A stretch of 64,000 nucleotides of DNA. Origin: Undibacterium sp. YM2. GTDB lineage: Bacteria; Pseudomonadota; Gammaproteobacteria; Burkholderiales; Burkholderiaceae_D. A program made the position numbers and the translations under genes. The number at the start of each line of letters is the position of its first letter. Position 1 is the stretch's first letter. The stretch is taken from the NCBI RefSeq assembly GCF_009937975.1, contig NZ_AP018441.1, positions 2,294,001 to 2,358,000 on the forward strand, read 5' to 3'. Shown here one piece after another: positions 48,315 to 58,843 of the stretch. Below the pieces are notes generated by a model. The model made no database searches, had not been told where the DNA came from, and saw only the letters and a list, made by a program, of their open reading frames with translations.

Positions 48315-49632
48315 GTTTTCCATCAAGGTCGAGCAATTGAGCAAGTGTTATCAGCTCTACGACAAGCCGCAGGACAGGTTGAAGCAAATGCTTTTTTCGC
48401 GCTCCAAAACCTATTACCGTGAATTTTGGGCTTTGCGCGATGTGTCGTTCGAGATTGCACCGGGTGAGACTGTAGGCATCATAGGTCGCAATGGCAGTGG
48501 CAAGTCCAGCCTGTTGCAGATGATATGCGGCACTTTGTCGCCAACATCGGGAACGGTGACTACGCATGGCAGGCTGGCGGCTTTACTGGAATTAGGCGCT
48601 GGTTTTAACACTGAGTTTACCGGGCGTGAAAACGTCTTGTTGAATGCGGCGATTCTGGGCTTTCCGCAAGAGCAGATGCTGGAGCGTATGGGCGAGATAT
48701 TGGCCTTCTCTGAGCTCGATGATTTTCTGGATCAGCCGGTCAAGACCTATTCCAGCGGCATGTATGCGCGCCTGGCGTTTTCGATTGCGATTCATGTTGA
48801 TCCTGAGATTTTGATTGTGGATGAGGCGCTGGCTGTGGGTGATGCCCGTTTTGTTGCCAAGTGCATGCGCCGTATCAAGGATATACAGAAAACAGGGGCC
48901 AGTATTTTGTTTGTTAGCCATGACGTCAGTTCAGTGCGCACTTTATGTGACCGCGCCATCTGGCTCGACAAGGGGCGCATGCTGGAGCAGGGCGATGTTT
49001 TTCCGGTGACTGGTCGCTATATGGAAATGATGTTTCAGGACGATGATGCCAGCGACGATGACGAGCATGAAGCCATGCACTCGGCCAATGTTCCTGTATT
49101 GGGAAATGTACTGGCTGAAGTGGCGGCGGAAGACATTGCACTTGATAGTCGGCCAGTTACTCACTGGGGTTCGCATAAGGGTCTGATACTTTCTGCAGCT
49201 GTGCTGGATGCCAATGGCGCACGCCGTGATGTCCATGAATGGGGCAAAAGCATGGAGATCAGGATCAGCCTGCGCATACCGCAAAGCATAGACAGAGAGC
49301 ATTTAAGCGTTGCCGTCTCCATCAAGGATTTAAAAGGCAGCGACCTTATCGTTTCGACTACCCATGATTTTGAAAGCAGGCGTTTGCCAGACGATGAAGA
49401 ATTTGAAGTCAGCTTCACACTCACCAACCCGTTGGTTACTGGCAAATACCTGTTGGTTGCCGCAGTAGAGAACCGCCTGCATCGCGATATTCACTATTAC
49501 GAATACATAGAGGGTGCGCATTACTTTTCTTCACTCGCGGATCAGCGCTTCTTTGGGTTGTTTCAACCGCCGATTTCGCAAGAGATTGTTGCGCCTGCAC
49601 TCGACCTGAAGCTAAAGAAACTGGCTGCCTGA
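48304..49632 (+). CDS. wzt: polysaccharide ABC transporter ATP-binding protein with Wzt-type C-terminal domain
   Basis: 442 residues from ATG 48304. The nucleotide-binding domain (about 1-245) shows Walker A GIIGRNGSGKSSL, signature YSSGMYARLAFS and Walker B ILIVDEALAVGDARF. A C-terminal beta-sandwich of about 160 residues (from LILSAAVLDANGARRDVHEW to the end) is the Wzt_C domain, which in E. coli O8/O9a recognises the capped non-reducing end of the glycan. Export therefore probably depends on a terminal modification. Same operon as wzm and the following methyltransferase. Confidence 0.93.
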   Translation: MSSKFSIKVEQLSKCYQLYDKPQDRLKQMLFSRSKTYYREFWALRDVSFEIAPGETVGIIGRNGSGKSSLLQMICGTLSPTSGTVTTHGRLAALLELGAGFNTEFTGRENVLLNAAILGFPQEQMLERMGEILAFSELDDFLDQPVKTYSSGMYARLAFSIAIHVDPEILIVDEALAVGDARFVAKCMRRIKDIQKTGASILFVSHDVSSVRTLCDRAIWLDKGRMLEQGDVFPVTGRYMEMMFQDDDASDDDEHEAMHSANVPVLGNVLAEVAAEDIALDSRPVTHWGSHKGLILSAAVLDANGARRDVHEWGKSMEIRISLRIPQSIDREHLSVAVSIKDLKGSDLIVSTTHDFESRRLPDDEEFEVSFTLTNPLVTGKYLLVAAVENRLHRDIHYYEYIEGAHYFSSLADQRFFGLFQPPISQEIVAPALDLKLKKLAA

Positions 49633-49683
49633 AGGCAATGAAGCACTCTTCATCAAAATTAATCAGTGATAGATAACACGAAC

Positions 49684-52191
49684 ATGCAAACAGAAATTAA
49701 TTCCCGCGCGTATTGGGATGCGCGATTTGAAAATGATTGGGTCGCTTGCAAAGGTGATAAACAATCACGTTTCTTTGCCAGCATCGCCATTCAGCAATTG
49801 CCAGGCTGGTTGCTGGACCAAATCAGGCAAGAGAAATTAAGTGTGGCTGATTGGGGTTGCGCACAGGGGGATGGAACTGATGTTTGGGCCAGCTATGTAC
49901 CGGCTGATCAGATTAAGGGGGTGGACTTTTCTGCTGCGGCGATACAACAGGCGCATGCACGTTATCCAGGATTGCGGTTTGCAAATACTGACTGGCTGTC
50001 ATCATCAACATCAGATCAGGATGTATTTGATGTGGTATTTTCTTCGAATACGCTGGAGCATTTTCATCAGCCCTACCAAGTTTTGCAAACGCTGAGCCAG
50101 CGAGCGAGCAAGGCACTGGTGTTGGCCTTGCCTTACCGCGAGCTGGAGCGAGAGAGCGAGCATTTCTATTCTTTCTTGCCTGAGAATATTCCACTGCAAC
50201 TGGAAAATGGTTTCAGCCTCGTTTGGGCCAAAGTACTGGATTGCCGCCCATTGCCAAACAGCCTGTGGCAGGGTGAGCAAATCATCTTGATGTATGCAGA
50301 TATGGGCTGGCTTAAGAAACTGGGCTTGCGTTTGAGTCATGTGCACTTGACGCAAACCGATGTGCAATCTGAATTGCTTCAATTGCAAACCTCACTGAGC
50401 GAATCGCAGCTGCAATTACAGCAGGCACAGCAAACGCAAAAATCGCTAGAGTTGGAAAGCGTTCATCAAGAGCATATGTTGCTGCAACATGAAAAAGCTT
50501 ATCAACAGCAGCAACTGGATATTGCTGAATTGCTGTTGAAGTGTGAAAAGCTACAGCAAGGCATAGACGAGAAGGTGCAACAGATACTCGGCCTGAAAGA
50601 TCAACTGGTGAGTAGCGAACATGCATTGCAGGCGCAATACAAAGTTCAATCTGGGTTGCAGAATTTGACAGCCGATCTGCAAAAGAAGGCAGATGACTAC
50701 GACAAACTGCTCCAGCAACTTGATCTGCGTGATGCACAAATCAGCAGGATGAATCTGGATGTGCATTACAAAGAGCAGGCCATCAGGGAGATCAAGCAGT
50801 CTTATTCCTGGATATTGACGCGCCCCTTGCGTTTTACCAGGCAGTTTTTTCAAAGCCCTGGGCGTGCCTGTTATGACCTGGCGAAATTCATGTTCTGGCG
50901 TTTGCCAGCAAAAATGCGCTGGGCATTGCATGGGCCAAGGCATGATTTCGTGCGCTGGGTGAGAGCGTCGTCGCCTGCAGTAAACGCGTCGCAACTGGCA
51001 TTTGCCGGAGTTTCATCAGCAAATACCAATGCAGTAACGCCTTTTGCAAGCAAAGCTGAAAAAAACACAGATTTAAGCTGGCCTGAATTCCAGCAACAGG
51101 TCTTGTCGCGTCGTGCAGATTACAAGGGCATCTTTGTGCAGGAGCTGGTGATTGACTGGAATGTACCTCTGTATCAACGTCCCCAGCATATTGCCGCTGC
51201 CTTTGGCCGTCTTGGCTACCTGGTGATTTATCGCACCGATAACTGGGCGGGCGATGATGTGCAGGGCTGCAGGGAGGTGGCGAAAAATGTCTGGATCACG
51301 AACCGTCATGAAGTCAATCAATTGCAGGATGTGGTGCGTTCATTGTATTCAACTGCCTATGCCAATACACCTGAGCTGCTGCTGGAAAACGGCAGGCGTG
51401 GCACGCTGGTGTATGAGTACATCGATCATATCGATCCGCAAATCAGTGGCGATGCAGAAAATGTGCGCCGTTTGTTGGCCTTGAAGGATTTCGCTTTCAG
51501 TGGTGGCGCAGATTATGTGGTGGCGTCTGCCAAGAAATTGTATGAAGAAGCCATCGCTGCTGTAGGCGTAAATAAAGTCATCCTTGCACAAAACGGGGTC
51601 GATACTGCGCATTATCGTCACCCTAAGCACCTGAGCACGCCGCTGCCGCAAAACCTGCAAAAATTCCGCGCCAGGTACAGCAAGGTAGTTGGCTACTTCG
51701 GTGCGCTTGCTCCCTGGCTCTGGTATGAGGCAGTGGCTGATCTGGTTAATTGCCGCCCTGATCTTGGCTTTGTGTTTATCGGGCCTGACTACTACGGTGG
51801 TTCAGACAAACTGGTGAAGGCTGACAATCTTTTGTATATGGGGACGGTGGATTATCAAATCCTGCCAGCGTACGCACGCCAGTTTGATGTTTGCTTTATT
51901 CCATTCGCTCCCGGCGAAATCGCCCGCACCACTTCACCCCTCAAATTATTTGAATACTTTGCGCTGGAAAAACCTGTGGTCGTAACCAGGGATATGGCGG
52001 AGTGCGTCGCGTTTGAGGAGGTATTTTCTGGCAACAGTGTGGAATCGCTAAGCGCCGCGCTGGATGCAGCCTTTGCAGTGAAAGATGACCCTGAATTTAC
52101 CCAGTGCCTGGCTGATCTGGCAGATGCCAATGACTGGGACTGTCGTGTCAGGGCGATGGAAAAAGCATTTCAAAAACCTTCATTGCATTGA
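49684..52191 (+). CDS. methyltransferase - coiled-coil - glycosyltransferase fusion
   Basis: 835 residues from ATG 49684; a GTG at 49666 is possible. Residues 1-210 are a SAM-dependent class I methyltransferase (motif I SVADWGCAQGDGTD, then GVDFSAAAIQQAHARYP and SSNTLEHFHQP). Residues about 225-370 form a long Gln/Leu-rich coiled coil (QLQTSLSESQLQLQQAQQTQ and on), ending in SYSWILTRPLRF. About 465-830 is a GT4-type glycosyltransferase (YQRPQHIAAAFGRLGY, AQNGVDTAHYR, GYFGALAPWLWYEA, PLKLFEYFALEKPVV). Combined with a Wzt_C exporter it may cap and measure chains, as WbdD does; that is inference. Confidence 0.87.
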   Translation: MQTEINSRAYWDARFENDWVACKGDKQSRFFASIAIQQLPGWLLDQIRQEKLSVADWGCAQGDGTDVWASYVPADQIKGVDFSAAAIQQAHARYPGLRFANTDWLSSSTSDQDVFDVVFSSNTLEHFHQPYQVLQTLSQRASKALVLALPYRELERESEHFYSFLPENIPLQLENGFSLVWAKVLDCRPLPNSLWQGEQIILMYADMGWLKKLGLRLSHVHLTQTDVQSELLQLQTSLSESQLQLQQAQQTQKSLELESVHQEHMLLQHEKAYQQQQLDIAELLLKCEKLQQGIDEKVQQILGLKDQLVSSEHALQAQYKVQSGLQNLTADLQKKADDYDKLLQQLDLRDAQISRMNLDVHYKEQAIREIKQSYSWILTRPLRFTRQFFQSPGRACYDLAKFMFWRLPAKMRWALHGPRHDFVRWVRASSPAVNASQLAFAGVSSANTNAVTPFASKAEKNTDLSWPEFQQQVLSRRADYKGIFVQELVIDWNVPLYQRPQHIAAAFGRLGYLVIYRTDNWAGDDVQGCREVAKNVWITNRHEVNQLQDVVRSLYSTAYANTPELLLENGRRGTLVYEYIDHIDPQISGDAENVRRLLALKDFAFSGGADYVVASAKKLYEEAIAAVGVNKVILAQNGVDTAHYRHPKHLSTPLPQNLQKFRARYSKVVGYFGALAPWLWYEAVADLVNCRPDLGFVFIGPDYYGGSDKLVKADNLLYMGTVDYQILPAYARQFDVCFIPFAPGEIARTTSPLKLFEYFALEKPVVVTRDMAECVAFEEVFSGNSVESLSAALDAAFAVKDDPEFTQCLADLADANDWDCRVRAMEKAFQKPSLH

Positions 52192-52232
52192 AATGCATGG
52201 ACAGTAATTTCTGAATCTGAAAGTAATTCATC

Positions 52233-53399
52233 ATGAAAAAAATATTGTGTGTCGTTGGTACCCGCCCTGAAGCCATCAAGATGGCTCCCGTTATTCTGGC
52301 CTTGAAGCAAGAGCCCTGGGCACAGGTCAGGGTGCTGGCAACGGCACAACATCGCCAGATGCTGGATCAGGTGTTGTCATTTTTTGATATTGAAGCTGAT
52401 ATTGATTTGAACATGATGCGTCCTAACCAGTCATTGACAACCCTCACTGGCCGCATGTTGCTGGATCTGGATGCGGTCTTGCTGGCAGAGAAACCGGATG
52501 TGGTCTTGGTTCAGGGTGATACAACAACTGTCATGACAGTATCGCTGGCCTGTTTTTACCACCGCATACCTATTGGACACGTTGAAGCGGGCTTGCGTAC
52601 CTGGGATAAACAAAATCCATTTCCAGAAGAGGCAAACCGGGTATTGACCGGTCGCCTGGCACAATGGCATTTCGCCCCGACAGAAAGCTCACGCCAGAAT
52701 CTCTTGCTTGAAGGTGTGGCTGATAGTGACATCATCGTCACAGGCAATACCGTGATTGATGCCTTGCTGATGACGGCGGAGCGTGAGCTGAACCTGGGTA
52801 TAGAGCTGGATGCCAGCAAACGCATGGTACTCATCACTTCGCACAGGCGTGAGAATTTTGGTGAACCATTTGCTCATATCTGCCGCGCCATACTGAAGCT
52901 GGCGCAAGATAACCCGGATGTGCAGTTCCTTTACCCTGTGCATCCAAATCCTAACGTCAAGGAAGTTGCCCATGCAACGCTGGGTGAGTGCGCGAATATT
53001 CATTTGTGTGCACCGCTGGATTATGCCCCTTTTGTGGCAGCGATGAAGCGCGCTTATCTGATCATTAGCGATTCTGGTGGAGTGCAGGAAGAGGCGCCAG
53101 CGCTGGCCAAGCCTGTACTGGTCTTGCGTGAAGAAACCGAAAGGCCTGAAGCGGTAGAGCAGGGCGTAGTGAAGCTGGTCGGTGCAAATTACGACAACAT
53201 CGTCGCAGAGACACAAAAACTGCTGGATGACGAGTTTGCCTACAAAGAGATGGCAAGAGGCGTATCGCCTTATGGTGATGGCCTGGCCGCTGGACGGATA
53301 GTGCGGGTACTCCAGCAGTATTATGCAGCCCAGGATAAATCTGCAGATAGTCATAGCGAAGCTGCAGTTGAAGCAGCAGTTGAAGCTGAGCCTGCATGA
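52233..53399 (+). CDS. wecB: UDP-N-acetylglucosamine 2-epimerase (non-hydrolysing)
   Basis: Makes UDP-ManNAc from UDP-GlcNAc. 388 residues. Motifs in order: GTRPEAIKMAPVI at the start, VLVQGDTTTV, GHVEAGLRTWDKQNPFPEEA, ITSHRRENFGEPF and SDSGGVQEEAPAL. An Ala/Glu-rich tail (EAAVEAAVEAEPA) is added at the C-terminus. The next gene overlaps by four bases, so ManNAc or a derivative is probably part of the glycan. Confidence 0.95.
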   Translation: MKKILCVVGTRPEAIKMAPVILALKQEPWAQVRVLATAQHRQMLDQVLSFFDIEADIDLNMMRPNQSLTTLTGRMLLDLDAVLLAEKPDVVLVQGDTTTVMTVSLACFYHRIPIGHVEAGLRTWDKQNPFPEEANRVLTGRLAQWHFAPTESSRQNLLLEGVADSDIIVTGNTVIDALLMTAERELNLGIELDASKRMVLITSHRRENFGEPFAHICRAILKLAQDNPDVQFLYPVHPNPNVKEVAHATLGECANIHLCAPLDYAPFVAAMKRAYLIISDSGGVQEEAPALAKPVLVLREETERPEAVEQGVVKLVGANYDNIVAETQKLLDDEFAYKEMARGVSPYGDGLAAGRIVRVLQQYYAAQDKSADSHSEAAVEAAVEAEPA

Positions 53400-54610
53400 T
53401 GCGCCTCGTTTATCTCTCTCCTGTTCCCTGGAACAGCTTTGCCCAAAGACCACATCAGTTTGTGCGCTGGTTTCATCAGCAATTTAATGCGAAGGTATTG
53501 TGGGTAGACCCTTATCCCACGCGCTTTCCAGACCTGAGTGATGTGCAACGCGTGCTGGTTTCAAAATTTGCACAGACATCCACTTTTGCTGGCACTGTCA
53601 GGGATAAAGAAAACCCGGAAAAAGCAGACTGGCTGACACTGGTCAAGGTTCCTGCCTTGCCGATAGAACCTGTGCCTGCTTCCGGGTTTTTACAGCAATG
53701 GTTTTGGCGCAAGGCCATGACAGAGATAGATGCATTTGTTGGCAACGCCAAGGCGCAGATTGTTGTTGGCAAGCCTTCCAAGCTGGCCTTGCAGGTATTG
53801 GCGCGTTATCCTGAAATGGCGTCCATGTATGATGCCATGGATGATTTTCCGGCCTTCTATGAGGGTTTGTCCAGCAGGGCTATGCAATATACCGAAAGCA
53901 ATCTGGCAGCCAGGGTCAATAAGATCGTGGTTTCTTCCAGCGCAGTCTCACGTTTCTCGGCGCAGGCTGATAAACTGAGCCTGATACTGAACGCCTGTGA
54001 CAGTGATAACCTGCCGCCTGCATTGCCAAGATCTGAGCAGTCACCAGTGTATGGTTATGTGGGCACGATAGGTCATTGGTTTGATTGGGATGCAGTCGTC
54101 AAGCTGGCCTCTTCGCTGATAAACACTGACCCACGCGCCGTTGTGCGCCTGATAGGGCCAGTGTTCACGCCGCCACCTTGCGCATTGCCAAAGAATGTGC
54201 AAATCCTGCCAGCATGCAGCCATGCGCGTGCCATGCAGGCCATGCAGAAATTTTCTGTAGGCTTGATACCTTTCAAGCGCAAATTGCTGACGGCCTCGGT
54301 TGACCCTATCAAGTACTATGAATACCGCTCGCTGGGGATACCGGTTCTGTCATCTGACTTTGGTGAGATGTCTTTGCGGGCGGATGAGGATGGCGTGTTT
54401 TTATACAATGGGGAAAGTGATTTCACTACCCTGCTCAAGACTTGCCTGCGGCATCGCAGCAGCGCGGATGGTCTGAGCAAGTTCAGGGCAGATAATTCCT
54501 GGGCAGCCCGGTTTGCCGGACTGATACCGTTATTTGATGCCGGTGCTGATCACAGGGGACGTAGAAAATCCACTGCCAGGCTTGAGCAATTTGCATGGCA
54601 GCGTGCTTAA
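53396..54610 (+). CDS. glycosyltransferase, GT4-like
   Basis: 404 residues starting at ATG 53396 (or 53399) inside the wecB end. RLVYLSPVPWNSFAQRPHQF resembles the RPQH start of the fused glycosyltransferase upstream, followed by VVSSSAVSRFSAQADK, GYVGTIGHWFDWDAV, and a C-terminal donor site IKYYEYRSLGIPVLSSDFGEM. GT-B fold, probably retaining. Donor and acceptor unknown. Last gene of the plus-strand cluster. Confidence 0.86.
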   Translation: MMRLVYLSPVPWNSFAQRPHQFVRWFHQQFNAKVLWVDPYPTRFPDLSDVQRVLVSKFAQTSTFAGTVRDKENPEKADWLTLVKVPALPIEPVPASGFLQQWFWRKAMTEIDAFVGNAKAQIVVGKPSKLALQVLARYPEMASMYDAMDDFPAFYEGLSSRAMQYTESNLAARVNKIVVSSSAVSRFSAQADKLSLILNACDSDNLPPALPRSEQSPVYGYVGTIGHWFDWDAVVKLASSLINTDPRAVVRLIGPVFTPPPCALPKNVQILPACSHARAMQAMQKFSVGLIPFKRKLLTASVDPIKYYEYRSLGIPVLSSDFGEMSLRADEDGVFLYNGESDFTTLLKTCLRHRSSADGLSKFRADNSWAARFAGLIPLFDAGADHRGRRKSTARLEQFAWQRA

Positions 54611-54619
54611 TCTGATGTT

Positions 54620-55657
54620 TTAGCGCTCAAACCGGGTTTTCAAGTTCAGAAACCACGATTCGTAATAACGGAAGCTGATACTGGCGGTGATAGTAGCTAC
54701 AATCAGCGTCAGCAAGAAAACCGCAATACCTGTTTCATGAATCTGCAAGACAGCAAAGAGTTTGGTGACAAAGTTTTTGCACAACATGTGCAGCATATAC
54801 ATGCCGTAACTGATAGACCCCAGATAGGCGATTGGTTTCAAGGACAGTAAAGATGTCAGGGGATGGCGTTCCTGAATGACGCAAGCCCCGACCAGACCCG
54901 CAAACAATATTGAGGCAATAAAGCCAGGCAATATATTGCCAAGCAAGACTAGCAGAAGTGCCATGCAGAACACAGGCGCTGACCATGTCTGGCCAAGGAT
55001 GCGGTAGAGCCAGCTAAAGTGGCTCTCATTGTTCAAGCCTATCGCCAGCAAGGCACCGATGACGATGGGTAATTGTATGATATCGAATGCACGCAGCCCT
55101 GCCATTTGGCTTGCTGCACAAACTGCAATTACGCTGATCAGGATGACGCTGGCTCTTTTGACTGAACCTGCGAGTAATAAGAGTGGTGGCCACACCAGAT
55201 AGAACTGCTCTTCTGCTGCCAGTGACCAGGCAAAATAAAAAATGACCCGTCCATCCAGTGCGACAAAAATATTTGATGTGTAAGTCGCAAAGTAGATCAG
55301 GTTGTGAAAGAAAGCCTGACCTGGTTCAGAATATCTTTCCAGTACATATACCAGAACGATATACAACGCCAGTGTGCCGTAATATAGAGGGAAGATGCGC
55401 AGTGAACGGCGCAGGTAAAATGCCTTGAGGTCTATCTTGCCATTGCGCTCACGTTCTCTTAACAACAAGGTCGTGATCAAAAAACCGCTGATGGCAAAGA
55501 ATAATTGCACACCTTGCGCGCCTATGCTGGTCAATATCTCATTGATGCCCGCAGGTGCAGTGTGATGCCAGATGACGGCGATGATACTGATGGCGCGCAA
55601 GCCATCCAGGGATGCAAATCTTTTATTTGACAGGTAATCGGCAAACGGCTTAAACAT
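54620..55657 (-). CDS. acyltransferase family 3 membrane protein (OafA/YrhL type)
   Basis: 345 residues from ATG 55657, with CAGGAG seven bases upstream; a TTG 12 codons earlier is less likely. About ten membrane helices. Signatures are RFASLDGLRAISIIAVIWHH (catalytic His), FFAISGFLITTLLLRERE, FYLRRSLRIFPLYY and SLAAEEQFYLVWPPLLLL. It probably acetylates the surface glycan made by the convergent cluster, ten bases away. Confidence 0.9.
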   Translation of the reverse strand: MFKPFADYLSNKRFASLDGLRAISIIAVIWHHTAPAGINEILTSIGAQGVQLFFAISGFLITTLLLRERERNGKIDLKAFYLRRSLRIFPLYYGTLALYIVLVYVLERYSEPGQAFFHNLIYFATYTSNIFVALDGRVIFYFAWSLAAEEQFYLVWPPLLLLAGSVKRASVILISVIAVCAASQMAGLRAFDIIQLPIVIGALLAIGLNNESHFSWLYRILGQTWSAPVFCMALLLVLLGNILPGFIASILFAGLVGACVIQERHPLTSLLSLKPIAYLGSISYGMYMLHMLCKNFVTKLFAVLQIHETGIAVFLLTLIVATITASISFRYYESWFLNLKTRFER

Positions 55658-55833
55658 CCACGCTCCTGGCAGACTGGCTGGTGTGCTTGTCAAGTTTCAT
55701 GTTCGTTTGGTCTGAGTGCGTTTGCTGGGATGGATAGTCTTCGGTTAAGGCAAGTTTACCTTTAAGTAAGAAAGCCCGCATGGAAATTTATCTTTGCGGG
55801 CTTTGCTGTTTGATTTGCAGGTGACAAGCAAGT

Positions 55834-56514
55834 TCAGGTCTCTGACCACATGCGCAAGAGATTGTGGTACTGGCCGGTCAGGCTCAAGACTTCTGCACTG
55901 TCACCAAGCAAGCTGCGCAGGCGGGTGATGTTCTGGTCCATTTCAAAGAGCATGTTACGGCGGGCGTCGTCGCGTATCATGCTTTGTGTCCATAAGAACG
56001 AACATACGCGTTCACCACGGGTAACTGGCAAGACCTGGTGCAGGCTGGTGGAGGGGTAGAGTATCAGGTCACCGGCAGGCAATTTCACTTCATGGGTGCC
56101 GTAGGTATCAACTACTTCAAGCTCGCCGCCATCATAGTCTTCCGGGTCACACAGGAACAGCGTAGAAGATACATCGGTACGCAGACTGTAGTTAGCATTG
56201 GCGACATTGCGCACAGCACCATCTACATGCAGGCCATAGTGTTCACCACCGGCATAAGAGTTGAACAGCGGCGGCACGATGCGCAAGGGCAGGGCAGCGG
56301 CGAAAAACAGGGGATTATTTTTTAATGCAGCCAGAACGATGTGGCCCAGTTCTTGTGCCAGTGCAGAGTGCTCAGGAAGTTGACGGTTGCGTTTTACCTG
56401 GGCACCCTGCGCACCTACAGTCTGTTTGCCGTCAACCCAGTTGGCTGCGTCCAGCCTTAGTCTTATTGCGCTGACTTGCTCACGGCTGAGCACGCCAGGT
56501 ATATGTAACATCAT
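55834..56514 (-). CDS. PKHD-type Fe(II)/2-oxoglutarate hydroxylase
   Basis: 226 residues of the PiuC/YbiX family. Iron ligands are HYGLHVDGA (HxD) near residue 100 and His in [19 protein letters not shown] near 160, with Arg nearby for 2-oxoglutarate. An ordered N-terminus ([20 protein letters not shown]) is typical. It sits directly behind the siderophore-receptor gene on the same strand, the usual piuC-piuA type pairing, and is likely iron-regulated. Confidence 0.91.
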   Translation of the reverse strand: MMLHIPGVLSREQVSAIRLRLDAANWVDGKQTVGAQGAQVKRNRQLPEHSALAQELGHIVLAALKNNPLFFAAALPLRIVPPLFNSYAGGEHYGLHVDGAVRNVANANYSLRTDVSSTLFLCDPEDYDGGELEVVDTYGTHEVKLPAGDLILYPSTSLHQVLPVTRGERVCSFLWTQSMIRDDARRNMLFEMDQNITRLRSLLGDSAEVLSLTGQYHNLLRMWSET

Positions 56515-56566
56515 TACGATTGCTCCAGAAAAAAGCCCCTCAGGGAGAGGGGCCAGTTTGATTGCT

Positions 56567-58843
56567 TTAGAATTTTACATTTGCTGTCAGGCTGACTGCC
56601 CTTGGTGTGCCTGGAGTATAGCGGTAGCCACTCTTGTTGATGGCAGCAACATAGACTTTGTCTGCAATGTTGTTGATGTTCAATTGCAGGTCTATGTTTT
56701 TGTTGATGGCATAGCTGGCCATGGTATCAAATACCCAGTAGGCTTCTGTTTTCGCTGGTGTGCCTACTGCGCCATCAGTGCCGCGCAACAGTGCATCAAC
56801 GAAGCGTGCGCCACCACCGAGCTTGATGCCCATAGGTAATTGGTAAGATGTCCAGGCGGTGAAGCTTTGTTTAGGCGTGTAGCTCAGGTTGTTGATGCCG
56901 CTGGCAGTCACCAGTGGGCCACTCTCAACACTGGTATCCATGCGTGTATAACCTGCGCTGACCAGCCAGTTGCGGTTGATCGCGCCTGTCACGCCCAGCT
57001 CTACACCTTGCACGCGTTTTTTGCCAGTTTGGTAGTACAGCAAGTCTGTCAGGTTTTGTACTACTTCATTGGATACTTCAGTACGGTAAATCGCTGCCGT
57101 GAAAGACAATTTCTGATCCAGCAGATCCCACTTGGTACCAATTTCCATATTCTTGGTTTCTTGCGGATCAAACTTTGGATTGGCAGCGCTGCTGGCAGAT
57201 GCGCTCAGGGCAAAGTTGGAACCACCAGGCGGCTGCTTGGAAGTCGAATACGATGCATAGACGCTGCTGTCCTTGGTTGGTTTATACAATGCGCCCAGTT
57301 TGAAGTTGACCAGGTTGCCGGCCATGTTCAGGTTGGTGGGGATTAACGTGCCAACCGGCAAAGTTGGGTTGGCCGCTGCTGTTGACAAGCTGGCTGCAGA
57401 ATAGTCTGTCGTGTAATGGTCTATACGTACACCCGCATTGGCTTGCCATTCAGGACTGAATTTGATCGTGTCAAATACATAGGCGCTGGCAGTATTGGTT
57501 GCACCACGGGTGAAGACGGCATTACGTACCGGGTTCAGGCCAGTGACTGGGTCACGTGGGTTTGGGTTGTAGAAATTAGCTGCTGGCAAAGTACCCAGGC
57601 CATCATTACCCCAGGTATTTTGTTTTTCACTGGTGATTTCAATGCCGCCGACCATGCTGTGTTTCAGGCCGCCCAAGTCCAGGTCTGCCACCAGGTTAGT
57701 CTGGTTGGTCAGGATTTCATTTTCCTGGTCTTTCAAAGTGCGTGTGCCGCGTGCCAGTGTCCAGGTAGAGAGATCGGTTGTTGATGGCGTCAGCAGATTG
57801 GCAGTGGAACCCATGAAGGATGTCAGCAGGTAATGCTGGCTGGTTTTGCCATAGCGTGCCGTGTTGATCAGTTTTACCTTGTCGCTGAAGTCATGTTCAA
57901 TGCGGCCAGTCAGCATGTCAGCTGTGACTTTGTCAAAGTCATTGACAGAGCCATAGAAATTTTCAGGATTGACTTTGGGTGCCGTACCAATGAAAGGACG
58001 TTTGGGGTCGGGGCTGGTATAGCCCGGCAGGCCCACGGTAGGTACGCCGCCATCAGGCACATTGTCTTGCTGTACATGCAGGTAATTCACATAAACGCGG
58101 GTAGCAGACTTCAGACCAAAGGCGAAGGATGGCGCAACACCCCAGCGTTTGTTTTTAACTTCATTGCGGCCAACCACACCGCTGTCCTGATCTACCACGT
58201 TCAAGCGGAATGCAGAACCCTGTTCAGCGCTGATGGCCTTGTTCCAGTCCAATGCCACACGTTTTTGGCTGCCGCTACCTACAGTCACGTTACCGAGGAT
58301 GGCATCATCAAGAGTAGCCTGTTTGCTGACCAGATTGACGGAGCCTGTAGGTGCACCACGGCCACCATCTGTACCAGCCGGGCCTTTGAGTACATCGATT
58401 TGCTCGATATTGAACAAGTCACGGGAGATGGAACCCAGGTCACGCACGCCATCCACATAAATGCTGCTGGACGTATCAAAGCCGCGCATGTAGATACTGT
58501 CACCAGTACTGGTGCTGCCATTTTCACCGAGGAAGAATGCACCAACGCCTGGCGTATTGCGTAGCGCTTCTGTCAGTGTCAGAGCGCCTTGCTGATCAAT
58601 CAGCTCGCGTTTAATGACGCTAATGGTTTGTGTGGTATCGACCAGCGGCTGCGTATATTTTGGGGAAGACGCTTTGTCTGCCTTGAAATCATTCTCGGTT
58701 TTTGCGGTGACTTTAACTTCTGGCAGGGCTGGGTCAGCCGCCTGTGCTGCGATAGGCAGCAAAAATGCCGCCGCTGCCACCGTCATGGTGTGGTTGATGC
58801 GCGTATTGAAATTGGAGTGCTTGCGACTCTTGATGTGAACCAT
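56567..58843 (-). CDS. TonB-dependent catecholate siderophore receptor (Fiu-like)
   Basis: 758 residues. Signal peptide ([16 protein letters not shown], cleavage near residue 35), then a TonB-box/plug domain ([64 protein letters not shown]) and a 22-strand barrel ending in an aromatic residue (SLTANVKF). The [15 protein letters not shown] motif is typical of Fiu/PiuA. The start ATG 58843 has TCCAGGAAAT upstream. A Fur-like box lies further up. Confidence 0.93.
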   Translation of the reverse strand: MVHIKSRKHSNFNTRINHTMTVAAAAFLLPIAAQAADPALPEVKVTAKTENDFKADKASSPKYTQPLVDTTQTISVIKRELIDQQGALTLTEALRNTPGVGAFFLGENGSTSTGDSIYMRGFDTSSSIYVDGVRDLGSISRDLFNIEQIDVLKGPAGTDGGRGAPTGSVNLVSKQATLDDAILGNVTVGSGSQKRVALDWNKAISAEQGSAFRLNVVDQDSGVVGRNEVKNKRWGVAPSFAFGLKSATRVYVNYLHVQQDNVPDGGVPTVGLPGYTSPDPKRPFIGTAPKVNPENFYGSVNDFDKVTADMLTGRIEHDFSDKVKLINTARYGKTSQHYLLTSFMGSTANLLTPSTTDLSTWTLARGTRTLKDQENEILTNQTNLVADLDLGGLKHSMVGGIEITSEKQNTWGNDGLGTLPAANFYNPNPRDPVTGLNPVRNAVFTRGATNTASAYVFDTIKFSPEWQANAGVRIDHYTTDYSAASLSTAAANPTLPVGTLIPTNLNMAGNLVNFKLGALYKPTKDSSVYASYSTSKQPPGGSNFALSASASSAANPKFDPQETKNMEIGTKWDLLDQKLSFTAAIYRTEVSNEVVQNLTDLLYYQTGKKRVQGVELGVTGAINRNWLVSAGYTRMDTSVESGPLVTASGINNLSYTPKQSFTAWTSYQLPMGIKLGGGARFVDALLRGTDGAVGTPAKTEAYWVFDTMASYAINKNIDLQLNINNIADKVYVAAINKSGYRYTPGTPRAVSLTANVKF

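Noticed and set aside
57833..58564. Plus-strand open frame of 243 codons opposite the TonB receptor
   Set aside because: Receptor motifs on the minus strand are unambiguous; this is a shadow.
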